This document shows positions 19,103-27,643 of a stretch of DNA of 64,000 nt, one piece after another (within the stretch, counting starts at the first letter, position 1; each line of letters opens with the position of its first letter). The notes under the pieces were generated by a model. It was not told where the DNA came from and did no database searches. It saw nothing but the letters and a program-made list of their open reading frames with translations. Position numbers and translations under genes: made by a program. The stretch comes from Lascolabacillus massiliensis (GTDB lineage Bacteria > Bacteroidota > Bacteroidia > Bacteroidales > Dysgonomonadaceae), in NCBI RefSeq assembly GCF_001282625.1, contig NZ_CTEJ01000002.1:1428501-1492500 (forward strand), in the 5' to 3' direction.

Positions 19103-19498
19103 TTATTCCTGTTCTTGCTCTTCTCTTTGATTCTTCACTGACATTTTCTGTGTTACCATAAAATATGCCAGATAACCTATACCAAGGAAAAATACCACGC
19201 TTGCGCCGGTGACCCAAAACTCATTACCCATACCTATAACCATATACTCTGAGCACAAGAATCCAACAATTATTCCAATACCAAGTGCAATTAGAACAAT
19301 TCCGTTTCTGAGTGAAACCATCTTATTTGGATCTGATTTTCTTCTGGGTGTATCGGGAGGAATGATTCCCTGATTAATTAACCCCATTCGTTCTTCGTTC
19401 CTTGTCTGCATCCATCTTAATCCTAATACTAAACCTGTAACGATAGGCAATCCAATTGTACATATGATTGCAACAATCGGTATCCATAAACCATCCAT
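19103..19498 (-). CDS. DUF6249-type small membrane protein
   Basis: A 131-residue protein with three hydrophobic helices: one at the N-terminus (PIVAIICTIGLPIVTGLVLG) and two after a central loop with GLINQGIIPPDT. The loop and layout match the DUF6249 family, whose members often sit with ECF sigma factors in Bacteroidota. Function unknown. Start set at ATG 19498 (MDGLWIPI), dropping 17 codons of the longest frame. It is the first gene of the sigma operon and may be part of the signal-sensing arrangement. Confidence 0.75.
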   Translation of the reverse strand: MDGLWIPIVAIICTIGLPIVTGLVLGLRWMQTRNEERMGLINQGIIPPDTPRRKSDPNKMVSLRNGIVLIALGIGIIVGFLCSEYMVIGMGNEFWVTGASVVFFLGIGYLAYFMVTQKMSVKNQREEQEQE

Positions 19499-19567
19499 AA
19501 TTATTTGTTTTAAAATGTAAATATTTTTGTTTTCGTAAATAGGACTCATCCACTGATGGATTGGTTA

Positions 19568-19575
19568 CAAAAATA
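19568..19575 (-). promoter_or_regulatory. -7 promoter box for the ECF sigma operon
   Basis: The minus strand carries TATTTTTG, a full match to TAnnTTTG, about 70 bases upstream of the DUF6249 start. The hairpin ATCCA/TGGAT (19548-19552, 19557-19561) lies just downstream of the likely start of transcription. Confidence 0.4.
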
Positions 19576-19690
19576 ACAAAATATTTTTCTGACTTTCTAT
19601 TTTTTCTATTATCTTCATATCTACCACATATTTTTATTAGGAGGCCTTGGATTATGTATCCGTGATGTGCATTTGAGTTTATATATAAAT

Positions 19691-19715
19691 AGTCCCGAAC
19701 TGAAAGGCCGGGACT
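19691..19715 (-). terminator. Hairpin downstream of mscL
   Basis: AGTCCCG/CGGGACT (19691-19697, 19709-19715) forms a 7-bp GC-rich stem with an 11-base loop, 50 bases after the mscL stop. The downstream minus-strand sequence is A/T-rich (TATTTATATATAA) but lacks a pure T run. The T7 run lies on the other side, so direction is not certain. Confidence 0.6.
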
Positions 19716-19764
19716 AAATAAATTTTTTTGTGATCGATAGACTTCTAGCGGTTTACCAAAATAA

Positions 19765-20187
19765 TTATTTATTCTTTAGTAAATCTCGAATCTCTGTAAG
19801 AAGTACTTCTTCTTTGGTAGGTTCAGGTGGGGTTTCAGGAGCAGATTCCTCTACTTTCTTCCTCTTTAGCGAATTCATAGCTTTAATAACCAGGAAGATA
19901 GCTGTTCCGATAATTGCAAAGTCCACAACTGACTGAATAAACGAGCCATAGTTCCATGTTACAGCAGGCGTAATCACTTCCGATCCTTCCATAACAGCCT
20001 GTTTTAAAACTAGTTTAAAGTCGGCAAATTGTCCTTGTCTTCCTAGTAAACCCAGTGGCGGCATTAAAATATCATTCACAAAAGAAGTAACAATCTTTCC
20101 GAATGCTCCTCCAATTACAATACCCACGGCCATATCTACGACACTGCCGCGCATTAAAAATTCTTTTAGTTCTGATTTAAATGACAT
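19765..20187 (-). CDS. mscL: Large-conductance mechanosensitive channel
   Basis: Inner-membrane emergency valve that opens on hypo-osmotic shock. The 140-residue length is usual. The N-terminal helix [37 protein letters not shown] is the unmistakable MscL first transmembrane segment (given here only as its known family landmark, residues 10-45). A second helix follows at about 80-105 and a charged C-terminal bundle ([15 protein letters not shown]) ends the protein. It lies downstream of ctlX by about 100 bases and may be separately transcribed. Confidence 0.97.
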   Translation of the reverse strand: MSFKSELKEFLMRGSVVDMAVGIVIGGAFGKIVTSFVNDILMPPLGLLGRQGQFADFKLVLKQAVMEGSEVITPAVTWNYGSFIQSVVDFAIIGTAIFLVIKAMNSLKRKKVEESAPETPPEPTKEEVLLTEIRDLLKNK

Positions 20188-20285
20188 AGTTCTTTTGATT
20201 AATAGGGTTGTATACTCTTTATAGCAAAGAAAGTAAAAATATTCTAATATATGTTGTTAAGGTCTTAAAATAAAAATAGTTGTTC

Positions 20286-21209
20286 TTAATAAAAGATTTC
20301 GGCAATCATACAACGTGCTGAACCACCGCCATTTTTCTCTATTGTACCTAGTTCTGCAGATACAATTCTGTTATATGTTGATATAATATTTTCCTGCGAT
20401 GATGTTAAGGAATTATGCGCAGAAGCTGACATGATCATCAGTGGACTGCCATTTCTACTTTTTACTTCTATCATATTTCCGGCAAATTGTGAAACCTGTT
20501 CTAATGAAATATCAACAATTATTTTACCTGTTGAGTTTAACTGTGAAATAACTTTTTTTCGCTCATCCTCATCTTTAATCGATTCAAGACATATTACAGC
20601 AACCTGCATACCTATTGCCATCATCACATTTGTGTGATAAATATTGTTATTGTTTTTATCAACTGCATCAAAAATAACAGGCTGGAAATTCATTCTGGAG
20701 CAGAAATCGGCCAGTACTTTCTCTGATGTACGTGGTGAACGACAACAATATGCAATTTTCTTACGTCTGTCAAATACCATACTTCCAGTGCCCTCAAGAT
20801 ACTCACCTTCATTCTCCCAAAAAGTAAAATCTACCACTTTCCTGTGGTTCATATTTCTTTTAAGCAGTTCTATGATGTGTGGCTTTCGCTCCAGCCTGCG
20901 GTTTGGGGCGAACATTGGATAGAGTACCAATTCTCCAGAGAAATGAGACGAAAACCAGTTGTTCGGGAATATTGAATCAGGTGTATACGGATCAGGAGTG
21001 TCCTGTACAACTGTGACATCAACATCATTTGCTCTAAGTAGATTAACGAAAGCATCAAACTCTTTAATTGCCTCCTCTGCAATTCTTTCCTTTTCAGATT
21101 CCTGATCTGATAACTCGGATCGTATCTGAAAGTAGTTGTTCTCTGCTGTTTCTTCATTAAAGGCAAAACGTGCAGGGCGTACCATAAGAATCTTTGATGT
21201 TGTCTGCAT
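20286..21209 (-). CDS. Citrulline hydrolase CtlX-like (arginine deiminase superfamily)
   Basis: Member of the guanidino-group-modifying superfamily, 307 residues. The catalytic elements are visible: the substrate loop DSIFPNNWF, Glu in GEYLEGTGS, His in IYHTNVMM and the nucleophile Cys300 in GGGSARCMIAE. The overall pattern is that of the CtlX group, annotated as citrulline hydrolases giving ornithine. It follows ornithine aminotransferase by 35 bases, which makes a citrulline to ornithine to glutamate semialdehyde route likely. Arginine or dimethylarginine as substrate cannot be excluded by reading alone. Confidence 0.78.
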   Translation of the reverse strand: MQTTSKILMVRPARFAFNEETAENNYFQIRSELSDQESEKERIAEEAIKEFDAFVNLLRANDVDVTVVQDTPDPYTPDSIFPNNWFSSHFSGELVLYPMFAPNRRLERKPHIIELLKRNMNHRKVVDFTFWENEGEYLEGTGSMVFDRRKKIAYCCRSPRTSEKVLADFCSRMNFQPVIFDAVDKNNNNIYHTNVMMAIGMQVAVICLESIKDEDERKKVISQLNSTGKIIVDISLEQVSQFAGNMIEVKSRNGSPLMIMSASAHNSLTSSQENIISTYNRIVSAELGTIEKNGGGSARCMIAEIFY

Positions 21210-21244
21210 ATTGAATCTATATATATATGAGAAGTAACTGGTTA

Positions 21245-22474
21245 TTATTCAAGCAATTTTAATGATTTTGCTATTATTCCAATAGCATCATTTAATTCCT
21301 CTTCTGTAATTATGAGAGGGGGTGCAAAACGTATGATATGTCCATGTGTTGGTTTTGCAAGCAACCCATTCTCTGCCATTTTCAAACATACATCCCACGC
21401 CTCTTTTCCATTATGAGGTTCAATTACAATGGCGTTGAGCAGACCTTTTCCTCTAATCTCTTTAATAAAGGGACTTTTTATCTTACCAAGCTCTTGTCGA
21501 AATATCCTGCCTAAATATTCAGCTTTTTCTGCAAGATTTTCCTCTTTCACAACTTCAAGTGCGGCAGTAGCAACTTTGCAGGCTAATGGGAATCCTCCAA
21601 AAGTGGAGCCATGCTGACCAGGTTCTATCGTAAGCATGATATCATCATCAGCCAATACAGCAGAGACTGGCAATACTCCACCTGAAATGGCTTTACCCAG
21701 AATTACAATGTCAGGTCTGATACCTTCATGATCACAGCATAATAATCTGCCTGTGCGAGCAATTCCAGTCTGCACTTCATCAGCAATAAAAAGGATATTA
21801 TGTTTTTTGCAAAGATTATAGCACTCTTTTAGATAACCTTCATCAGGGACAAACACCCCGGCTTCACCCTGTATTGGTTCTACAAGAAAACCGGCAATTG
21901 ACTCTCCTTTTTCCTGAAATATCGATGAGAGTGCTTCACTGTTATTGTATGGAATAACTTCAATCCCGGGAGTATAAGGTCCATAATCCGCACGAGCATC
22001 TGGATCGGTTGACAATGAGACAATCGTAATTGTTCTGCCGTGAAAATTGCCTTCACAAACAACAATAATTGCTTCGTTCTTGGGTATCCCTTTTTTTAAA
22101 TACCCCCATTTACGAGCCAGTTTAAGAGCTGTTTCAACCCCTTCTGCACCGGTATTCATCGGTAATACTTTATCATATCCAAAGTATTCATGAATATATT
22201 CTTCGTATGGACCAAGCGTGTCATTATAAAAAGCACGTGAGGTGAGGCAGAGTGTTTCAGCTTGTTCTTTCAGTGCATTAACTATTTTGGGATGGCAATG
22301 TCCCTGGTTCACTGCTGAATATGCTGATAGAAAATCATAATACTTTTTCCCATCAACATCCCAGACATAGCATCCTTTTCCACTTGCCAATACTACCGGT
22401 AACGGGTGATAATTGTGAGCACCATATTTTTCTTCCTGATCGATATATTTCTTTGACAGTGTTGATATTATCAT
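21245..22474 (-). CDS. rocD: Ornithine--oxo-acid aminotransferase
   Basis: PLP-dependent class III aminotransferase converting ornithine and 2-oxoglutarate to glutamate semialdehyde and glutamate. Of 409 residues, key features are the N-terminal [29 protein letters not shown], the [11 protein letters not shown] and [13 protein letters not shown] motifs, and the PLP lysine in ILGKAISGG. The [16 protein letters not shown] start ([12 protein letters not shown]) is diagnostic of ornithine rather than acetylornithine aminotransferase. It heads an apparent two-gene operon with ctlX. Confidence 0.94.
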   Translation of the reverse strand: MIISTLSKKYIDQEEKYGAHNYHPLPVVLASGKGCYVWDVDGKKYYDFLSAYSAVNQGHCHPKIVNALKEQAETLCLTSRAFYNDTLGPYEEYIHEYFGYDKVLPMNTGAEGVETALKLARKWGYLKKGIPKNEAIIVVCEGNFHGRTITIVSLSTDPDARADYGPYTPGIEVIPYNNSEALSSIFQEKGESIAGFLVEPIQGEAGVFVPDEGYLKECYNLCKKHNILFIADEVQTGIARTGRLLCCDHEGIRPDIVILGKAISGGVLPVSAVLADDDIMLTIEPGQHGSTFGGFPLACKVATAALEVVKEENLAEKAEYLGRIFRQELGKIKSPFIKEIRGKGLLNAIVIEPHNGKEAWDVCLKMAENGLLAKPTHGHIIRFAPPLIITEEELNDAIGIIAKSLKLLE

Positions 22475-22533
22475 ATTCTCGAATAATTAGTTTCACACAA
22501 TAAAACACCTGGTATAATTTGAATATAGAACTT

Positions 22534-23169
22534 CTAGCTGATAACCAGGTTTCTGAATTCTATAGCTTTACCTTCGCTTTGCAGTCCGATATGCCCTTCT
22601 TTAACATTGCTTGAAGCAATATTTTGCAGTACTCCGTTTACTTTTACGGTAATATTGCCATCTTTTACAGTTATCTGAACCTTGTTCCACTCTCCCGTAG
22701 CGTTTTCACTCGATGGATTTTGTTTTTCAATTACAGGAAATGCTGGTCTCTCCTCAACACCTTCGGGCAGTACATACTCATTCAAATCAGCTCCGGAGAG
22801 CAATACCAGATCACCTGCCTTACCTGCCATAAGTTGACATTCAACACCTTTAGGGAATGGATTATTAGTCTCTTCTATCAGAAAGAAAACACCACTGTTG
22901 GTTGCTTCGCCTACCCATCTGTATTCCAGGTCCAAAGTGAAATCTGCATACTTCTCTTTAGTATACATGTAACCAAATGGTTCACCTTTAATTTTGATAA
23001 TGCCATCATTTAAAGAAAAGACCTCTTCAGCATGAACAGCATTGTTTTCAACTACAAACTCCCAGTTTGACAGGTCTTTGCCATTAAAAATTTCATTCGA
23101 TTTTTGTGTGCAGGCTGTTAAAAAGATTGCTAAAAATAAAAAAGCTGCATGAAGGTTTAATAATTTCAT
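22534..23169 (-). CDS. DUF1080 (3-keto-disaccharide hydrolase-like) lipoprotein
   Basis: A 211-residue exported lipoprotein with lipobox FLTACTQ (Cys about 20). The mature part is a jelly-roll of the DUF1080 family: it contains IFNGKDLSNWE at the start, GVFFLIEETNN, and the closing GHIGLQSEGKAIEFRNLVI. Some members of this family hydrolyse 3-keto-glycosides, and others are uncharacterised. It is placed before rocD by 59 bases on the same strand with no clear functional link. Confidence 0.85.
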   Translation of the reverse strand: MKLLNLHAAFLFLAIFLTACTQKSNEIFNGKDLSNWEFVVENNAVHAEEVFSLNDGIIKIKGEPFGYMYTKEKYADFTLDLEYRWVGEATNSGVFFLIEETNNPFPKGVECQLMAGKAGDLVLLSGADLNEYVLPEGVEERPAFPVIEKQNPSSENATGEWNKVQITVKDGNITVKVNGVLQNIASSNVKEGHIGLQSEGKAIEFRNLVIS

Positions 23170-23299
23170 AAGTAAGTAATATTAATTGAATTCTTTTTAG
23201 GATTATGCTCTTCTGTTGGATTAACTCCAGATCTTTTTTATCACTACTCTTTACAAAAATACACTTTTTATTTACAATTAATAATGATAGGGATTAAAT

Positions 23300-23319
23300 T
23301 CAACAGTTCAATCTGTTGA
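23300..23319. repeat. 7-bp inverted repeat in a divergent gap
   Basis: TCAACAG/CTGTTGA (23300-23306, 23313-23319) with a 6-base spacer lies midway between the divergent DUF1080 and porX genes. It could be an operator or chance; no T run follows. Confidence 0.35.
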
Positions 23320-23381
23320 TTCAAAAGTTAACCTGTAAACATCAGTCTGTTAAGAGAAGCTCTACTAAAATTCTGAAAAAG

Positions 23382-23413
23382 ATTGTGAGAAAGTTTGGAA
23401 ATGCATAAATTTG
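23382..23413 (+). promoter_or_regulatory. Promoter of porX
   Basis: ATTG at 23382-23385, 20 bases, then TAAATTTG at 23406-23413. The -7 box is perfect and the -33 box has one mismatch. A 10-base palindrome ATGCATGCAT at 23426-23435 lies just after the expected start of transcription. Confidence 0.65.
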
Positions 23414-23453
23414 TCCCAAATGAGTATGCATGCATTCCAGGGGATAACAAAAA

Positions 23454-25019
23454 ATGAATAAAGCACAATTTCTATGGGTCGATGATGAAATAGACCTCCT
23501 GAAGCCTCATATACTTTTTTTAGAAGAAAAGGGGTATACCACGGAATGTGTTACCAATGGGCATGACGCCATCAATAAGTGCAAATCTAAGTCATATGAT
23601 CTGATTTTCCTGGATGAACACATGCCAGGGTTGACGGGATTGGAAACTCTTGCTGAGATTAAAGAGAGGTCTCCAAATGTACCTGTTGTAATGATTACAA
23701 AAAGTGAGGATGAGGGTATTATGGATAAAGCAATTGGTAAAAAAATTGCCGACTATCTGATAAAACCGGTTAACCCTACTCAGGTACTTACTTCAATCAA
23801 GAAAATACTGGACAAAAAGAAGCTTGTTTCTGAGACTGTTTCAGAGACCTACAGAAAGGAATATAATCTCCTGGATGAGGCAATTAAGAGCAGTAGAACT
23901 GACAGCGACTGGATAGAATTGTACAGAAAACTAGTCTTCTGGGAGATTGAACTAGAGCGATATGATTATCCTGTAAAAGAGCTCCCGGAAATGCAAAAAT
24001 CGGAAGCTAATATAGCATTTGCAAAGTTTGTAAGAGAAAACTACAAACGATGGATAAACAGGTGGTTAAGTGAAAAAGAGGGGAGTGAGGAAGGACCGGT
24101 TATCAGTCCTGACCTGTTTGAAAAATATGTCTTCCCTATCCTTGATAAAGGGGAGAAATTGTTTTTTATACTTATTGATAATTTCCGTTTCGACCAGTGG
24201 GAGGTAATTAAGGATATAGTTTATGAAAATTTCGATTGTGAGGAAAATCTCTATTTCAGTATTTTACCTACTGCTACGCCTTATGCAAGAAATAGTATCT
24301 TTTCAGGGCTACTGCCTAAACAAATTTCAGAGAGATACCCCGACTTTTGGATAGATGAGTCGGATGATAACACCAAGAACGGTTATGAGGATCTGCTTAT
24401 AGAATCTCAGTTACACAGGGGTGGGCTAACAAGCTCATTTTCTTATAACAAAGTAAATACTATAAGAGAAGGAAGTAAATTATCAGATAAATTCAGGGAG
24501 CTTGAGAAGTATGATCTTAATGTTATCGTCTATAATTTTATAGACCTGCTTTCTCATGCCAGGAGTGAACTAAAAATGATTAAGGAGTTGACTTTTGATG
24601 AGGCATCTTATCGCTCACTTACAAGATCGTGGTTTATGCATTCTCCTATAGTGTCGTTACTTAAAAAAATTTCAAGTGCCGGTTATAAGGCTGTGCTTAC
24701 AACTGACCATGGCTCAATACGGGTCAAGAATGGATTGAAAGTGGTAGGTGACAGAGAGACAAACACCAATTTAAGATATAAGTTTGGAAAGAATCTGGCT
24801 TATGATCCCAAGAGAGTATTTGATATAATTCATCCGTCCAATTATGGATTACCTGAACCAAATATTAGTACAAGGTATATCTTTGCACTAAATCGGGATT
24901 TTTTTGTTTATCCAAATAATTATAATCAAATTGAGACCCATTTTGAGAACAGTTTTCAACATGGAGGAGTTTCACTGGAAGAGATGATGGTGCCTTTTAT
25001 TTTATTAAAACCAAAATAG
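23454..25019 (+). CDS. porX: PorX-type response regulator with PglZ domain
   Basis: Two-component regulator linked to type IX secretion in Porphyromonas. Residues 1-120 form the receiver, with acidic pocket Asp10-Asp11, phosphoacceptor Asp54 (IFLDEHMPG) and the late lysine in LIKPVNP. After a helical linker, residues about 220-521 form an alkaline-phosphatase-like PglZ domain with metal-binding candidates in LIDNFRFDQW, the Thr in LPTATPYARNS and TTDHGS. The family is described as having phosphodiesterase activity. No DNA-binding domain is present. The kinase PorY is not in this window. It precedes tsaE by 6 bases, so the two are co-transcribed. Confidence 0.92.
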   Translation: MNKAQFLWVDDEIDLLKPHILFLEEKGYTTECVTNGHDAINKCKSKSYDLIFLDEHMPGLTGLETLAEIKERSPNVPVVMITKSEDEGIMDKAIGKKIADYLIKPVNPTQVLTSIKKILDKKKLVSETVSETYRKEYNLLDEAIKSSRTDSDWIELYRKLVFWEIELERYDYPVKELPEMQKSEANIAFAKFVRENYKRWINRWLSEKEGSEEGPVISPDLFEKYVFPILDKGEKLFFILIDNFRFDQWEVIKDIVYENFDCEENLYFSILPTATPYARNSIFSGLLPKQISERYPDFWIDESDDNTKNGYEDLLIESQLHRGGLTSSFSYNKVNTIREGSKLSDKFRELEKYDLNVIVYNFIDLLSHARSELKMIKELTFDEASYRSLTRSWFMHSPIVSLLKKISSAGYKAVLTTDHGSIRVKNGLKVVGDRETNTNLRYKFGKNLAYDPKRVFDIIHPSNYGLPEPNISTRYIFALNRDFFVYPNNYNQIETHFENSFQHGGVSLEEMMVPFILLKPK

Positions 25020-25025
25020 ACTATT

Positions 25026-25439
25026 GTGAAAATTGTAATAAAGAATTTAGATGAGATCAGTACTGCTGCCCGTGAGTTTCTGAAGATTATGGGAGAGAAC
25101 AGGGTTTTCGCCTTTTATGGGAGTATGGGAGCCGGTAAGACAACTTTTATAAAAGCCCTATGTGAAGAGCTTGGGGTGACAGAAACAGTGGGTAGTCCAA
25201 CCTTTGCAATAATTAATGAATACAGAGGGGGTAATGGTTTGCCAATATATCATTTCGATTTCTATCGTATAAATAAACTTGAAGAGGTGTATGATTTTGG
25301 CTACGAGGATTACTTCTATAGTGGAAATTTATGCTTGATAGAGTGGCCTGAGCTGGTAGAGTCGCTTTTGCCTGAAAATACTGTCAGAGTTTCAATACAG
25401 GAAACGGAAGATGGCAGCAGGATGATTGATGAAATGTAG
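25026..25439 (+). CDS. tsaE: tRNA t6A biosynthesis ATPase TsaE
   Basis: P-loop ATPase that supports the TsaBD complex in making N6-threonylcarbamoyladenosine at tRNA position 37. The 137-residue protein has Walker A GSMGAGKTTFIK near residue 33, the SPTFAIINEY switch and HFDFYRI, and LIEWPE near the end, all family landmarks. It starts at GTG 25026, since there is no closer ATG before the conserved core. The t6A-modifying TcdA is also in the window. Confidence 0.94.
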   Translation: MKIVIKNLDEISTAAREFLKIMGENRVFAFYGSMGAGKTTFIKALCEELGVTETVGSPTFAIINEYRGGNGLPIYHFDFYRINKLEEVYDFGYEDYFYSGNLCLIEWPELVESLLPENTVRVSIQETEDGSRMIDEM

Positions 25440-25550
25440 ATAAATCTAATACCCTGTTTTAAACGAAAAAGATTTTTTGCACTCATATTGAATCAAAACT
25501 ATAATCTAATCAGATAATATATTGTATATTAGTATTACAAATATTTTAGA

Positions 25551-27584
25551 ATGAAAAAATATCTTATAGCTTTAATATTAGCGATTTCATCATTTTCTTC
25601 TATTGCGCAGGTGGATACCGACCGTGTAATGATTATTGGTAAAAATGCACTCTATTTTGAAGATTATGTTTTGGCGATTCAATATTTTAATCAGGTTATA
25701 ACAGCAAAACCATACCTGGCTGAACCTTATTATTTCAGAGCAGTATCAAAATTTATGCTTGATGATTTCAAGGGAGCAGAAACAGATGCCACTTATTGTC
25801 TGGCTCGCAACCCATATTATACTGCTGCGTATCAGTTAAGGGGGGCTGCAAGACAAAATCAGGAGGATTATGAAGGTGCTGCGGTTGACTACCAGCGAAG
25901 CTTGGAGTTTTTTCCTGAAGACAGGATAACTCTGGTTAATATGGGTATTGTAAATATTGAGATGAAGCAGTATGATATTGCTGAGAAATTCTTTGAGGCT
26001 TTACTGCGTCGGTTTCCTGATTATACGCCCGGATACCAGGCACGTTCACAAATGTACCTGGAGATGAACGACACTACCAGAGCTCTTGCTGATCTGAATA
26101 AAGCTATCGAGATAGATCCTTATACATCTCAGACTTTTTCTGCACGTGGGTTACTATACTTCCACAAAGAGGAGTATAATATGGCTCTTGCAGATTTAGA
26201 TGAGGCTATAAGGCTTGATCCTTACTTTGAAGGAAATTATATAAACAGAGGATTGGTCAAATACTATCTGAACGATTTGAGAGGAGCAATGGCTGATTAT
26301 GATAGGGTTATTGAGCTTGATGAAAATAATCTTATTGCACGTTTCAATAGAGGTTTGCTGAGAGCACAAGTGGCTGATAATAATCGTGCTATCAGAGATT
26401 TTGATAAGGTGATTGAGTTGCAGCCTGATAATACTATTGCCTACCTTAACAGGGCTATTCTGAATAACGAGATAGGTAATATTGACGGTTCTCTTAATGA
26501 TCTAAATATAGTTTTGGAGACTCACCCGGAGTTTTTTACAGGTTATTATATGCGTTCGCAGCTTAAGCGTGAGTTAAATGATCTCAGAGGGGCTGAGAGT
26601 GATTACAATCTTGCGAGAAGACTTGAGGCTAATGCACATACAGCATCAGCAGATGGTCCAGAAAAGAAAGAGACGCGAGATCAGACAGATCTGGATATTG
26701 AGAAATTTAACCTATTGGTTACATCCAGAGAGGAGAAATCACAATCAACCCAGTATCAGAGACAAAGCAGGGGCAGGGTACAAAACCTGAATGTTCCTGT
26801 TGAACTGGAACCGAAATTTGTGATTACATACTATGAGAGAAGTCACGATGTACGTCGTCCTGTATACTACTCAGAGTCTATTGAGAAGTCTAACAACAGT
26901 CTCAATCTTGACTGGATCCTGAAAGCTACCAATAATGAAGCTCCTTTAAATGAAGTGCAGATACAGACACATTTCAGGTCCATACAGGATTATTCTGCAA
27001 GAATTGAAAAAGATCCTGAGAATTACTCTCTCTACTTTGCAAGAGGGATGGATTTCATGCAGATTCAGGATTATGAAAATGCAATAAAAGATATTGGCAA
27101 GGCATTAGAGTTGAATCCCGGTCTGCTGATCGGATATTTTACCCGTGCAGTGTTACGTACTGAGCAACTAGAATATGATTATCAGTTATCTGGATCATCT
27201 GCTTTTACTGATGTTGCCGGTAATAACCAAATAAAGGCTTTGAATGATATTACAGGAAAACCAAAATTACCTGAAATATCAGTGAGGTCGGTGCATTATG
27301 ATGAAATTCTAAGAGATTATGAGGAGATTCTAAGAATAGATCCCAATTTTATTTATGCATACTATAATCGTGCAGAGATATTTACAATAGAAAAAGATTA
27401 TAGGGCTGCAATAGCCGACTATACAAAAGCTATAGAGATTGAACCGCAGTTTGCTGAAGCATATTTCAATCGTGGTATTTCAAGACTGGCTATTGGTGAA
27501 ACTTCAAATGGTCTTGACGATCTTCGAAAAGCGGGAGAATTGGGTATCGTGCAATCATATAGCATAATAAAGCGTATGCAATAG
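25551..27584 (+). CDS. Exported TPR-repeat protein
   Basis: A 677-residue secreted protein with signal peptide ending near SIAQ. It consists of about 10 tetratricopeptide repeats from 30 to 360 (recurring A.AD..KAIE.DP pattern), a repeat-free linker of about 100 residues, rich in charged and Gln residues, and a second set of about four repeats to the C-terminus. TPR arrays serve as protein-binding scaffolds. No partner can be named. The layout is found in Bacteroidales, and I cannot assign a pathway. It is preceded by a 111-base gap with no clear promoter. Confidence 0.8.
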   Translation: MKKYLIALILAISSFSSIAQVDTDRVMIIGKNALYFEDYVLAIQYFNQVITAKPYLAEPYYFRAVSKFMLDDFKGAETDATYCLARNPYYTAAYQLRGAARQNQEDYEGAAVDYQRSLEFFPEDRITLVNMGIVNIEMKQYDIAEKFFEALLRRFPDYTPGYQARSQMYLEMNDTTRALADLNKAIEIDPYTSQTFSARGLLYFHKEEYNMALADLDEAIRLDPYFEGNYINRGLVKYYLNDLRGAMADYDRVIELDENNLIARFNRGLLRAQVADNNRAIRDFDKVIELQPDNTIAYLNRAILNNEIGNIDGSLNDLNIVLETHPEFFTGYYMRSQLKRELNDLRGAESDYNLARRLEANAHTASADGPEKKETRDQTDLDIEKFNLLVTSREEKSQSTQYQRQSRGRVQNLNVPVELEPKFVITYYERSHDVRRPVYYSESIEKSNNSLNLDWILKATNNEAPLNEVQIQTHFRSIQDYSARIEKDPENYSLYFARGMDFMQIQDYENAIKDIGKALELNPGLLIGYFTRAVLRTEQLEYDYQLSGSSAFTDVAGNNQIKALNDITGKPKLPEISVRSVHYDEILRDYEEILRIDPNFIYAYYNRAEIFTIEKDYRAAIADYTKAIEIEPQFAEAYFNRGISRLAIGETSNGLDDLRKAGELGIVQSYSIIKRMQ

Positions 27585-27605
27585 AATTAATTTCAACAAA
27601 ATAAC

Positions 27606-27613
27606 TACTTTTG
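27606..27613 (+). promoter_or_regulatory. -7 promoter box for thrS
   Basis: TACTTTTG matches TAnnTTTG in full, 30 bases before the thrS ATG. The leader would be only about 25 bases, so no T-box or autoregulatory leader is possible here. Confidence 0.5.
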
Positions 27614-27643
27614 TATTATAAAAAAGAATAAGAATAAAACAAG

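Noticed and set aside
25440-25550. Riboswitch or small gene before the TPR gene
   Set aside because: The gap is AT-rich with no strong stem and no frame above 20 codons with a plausible start.
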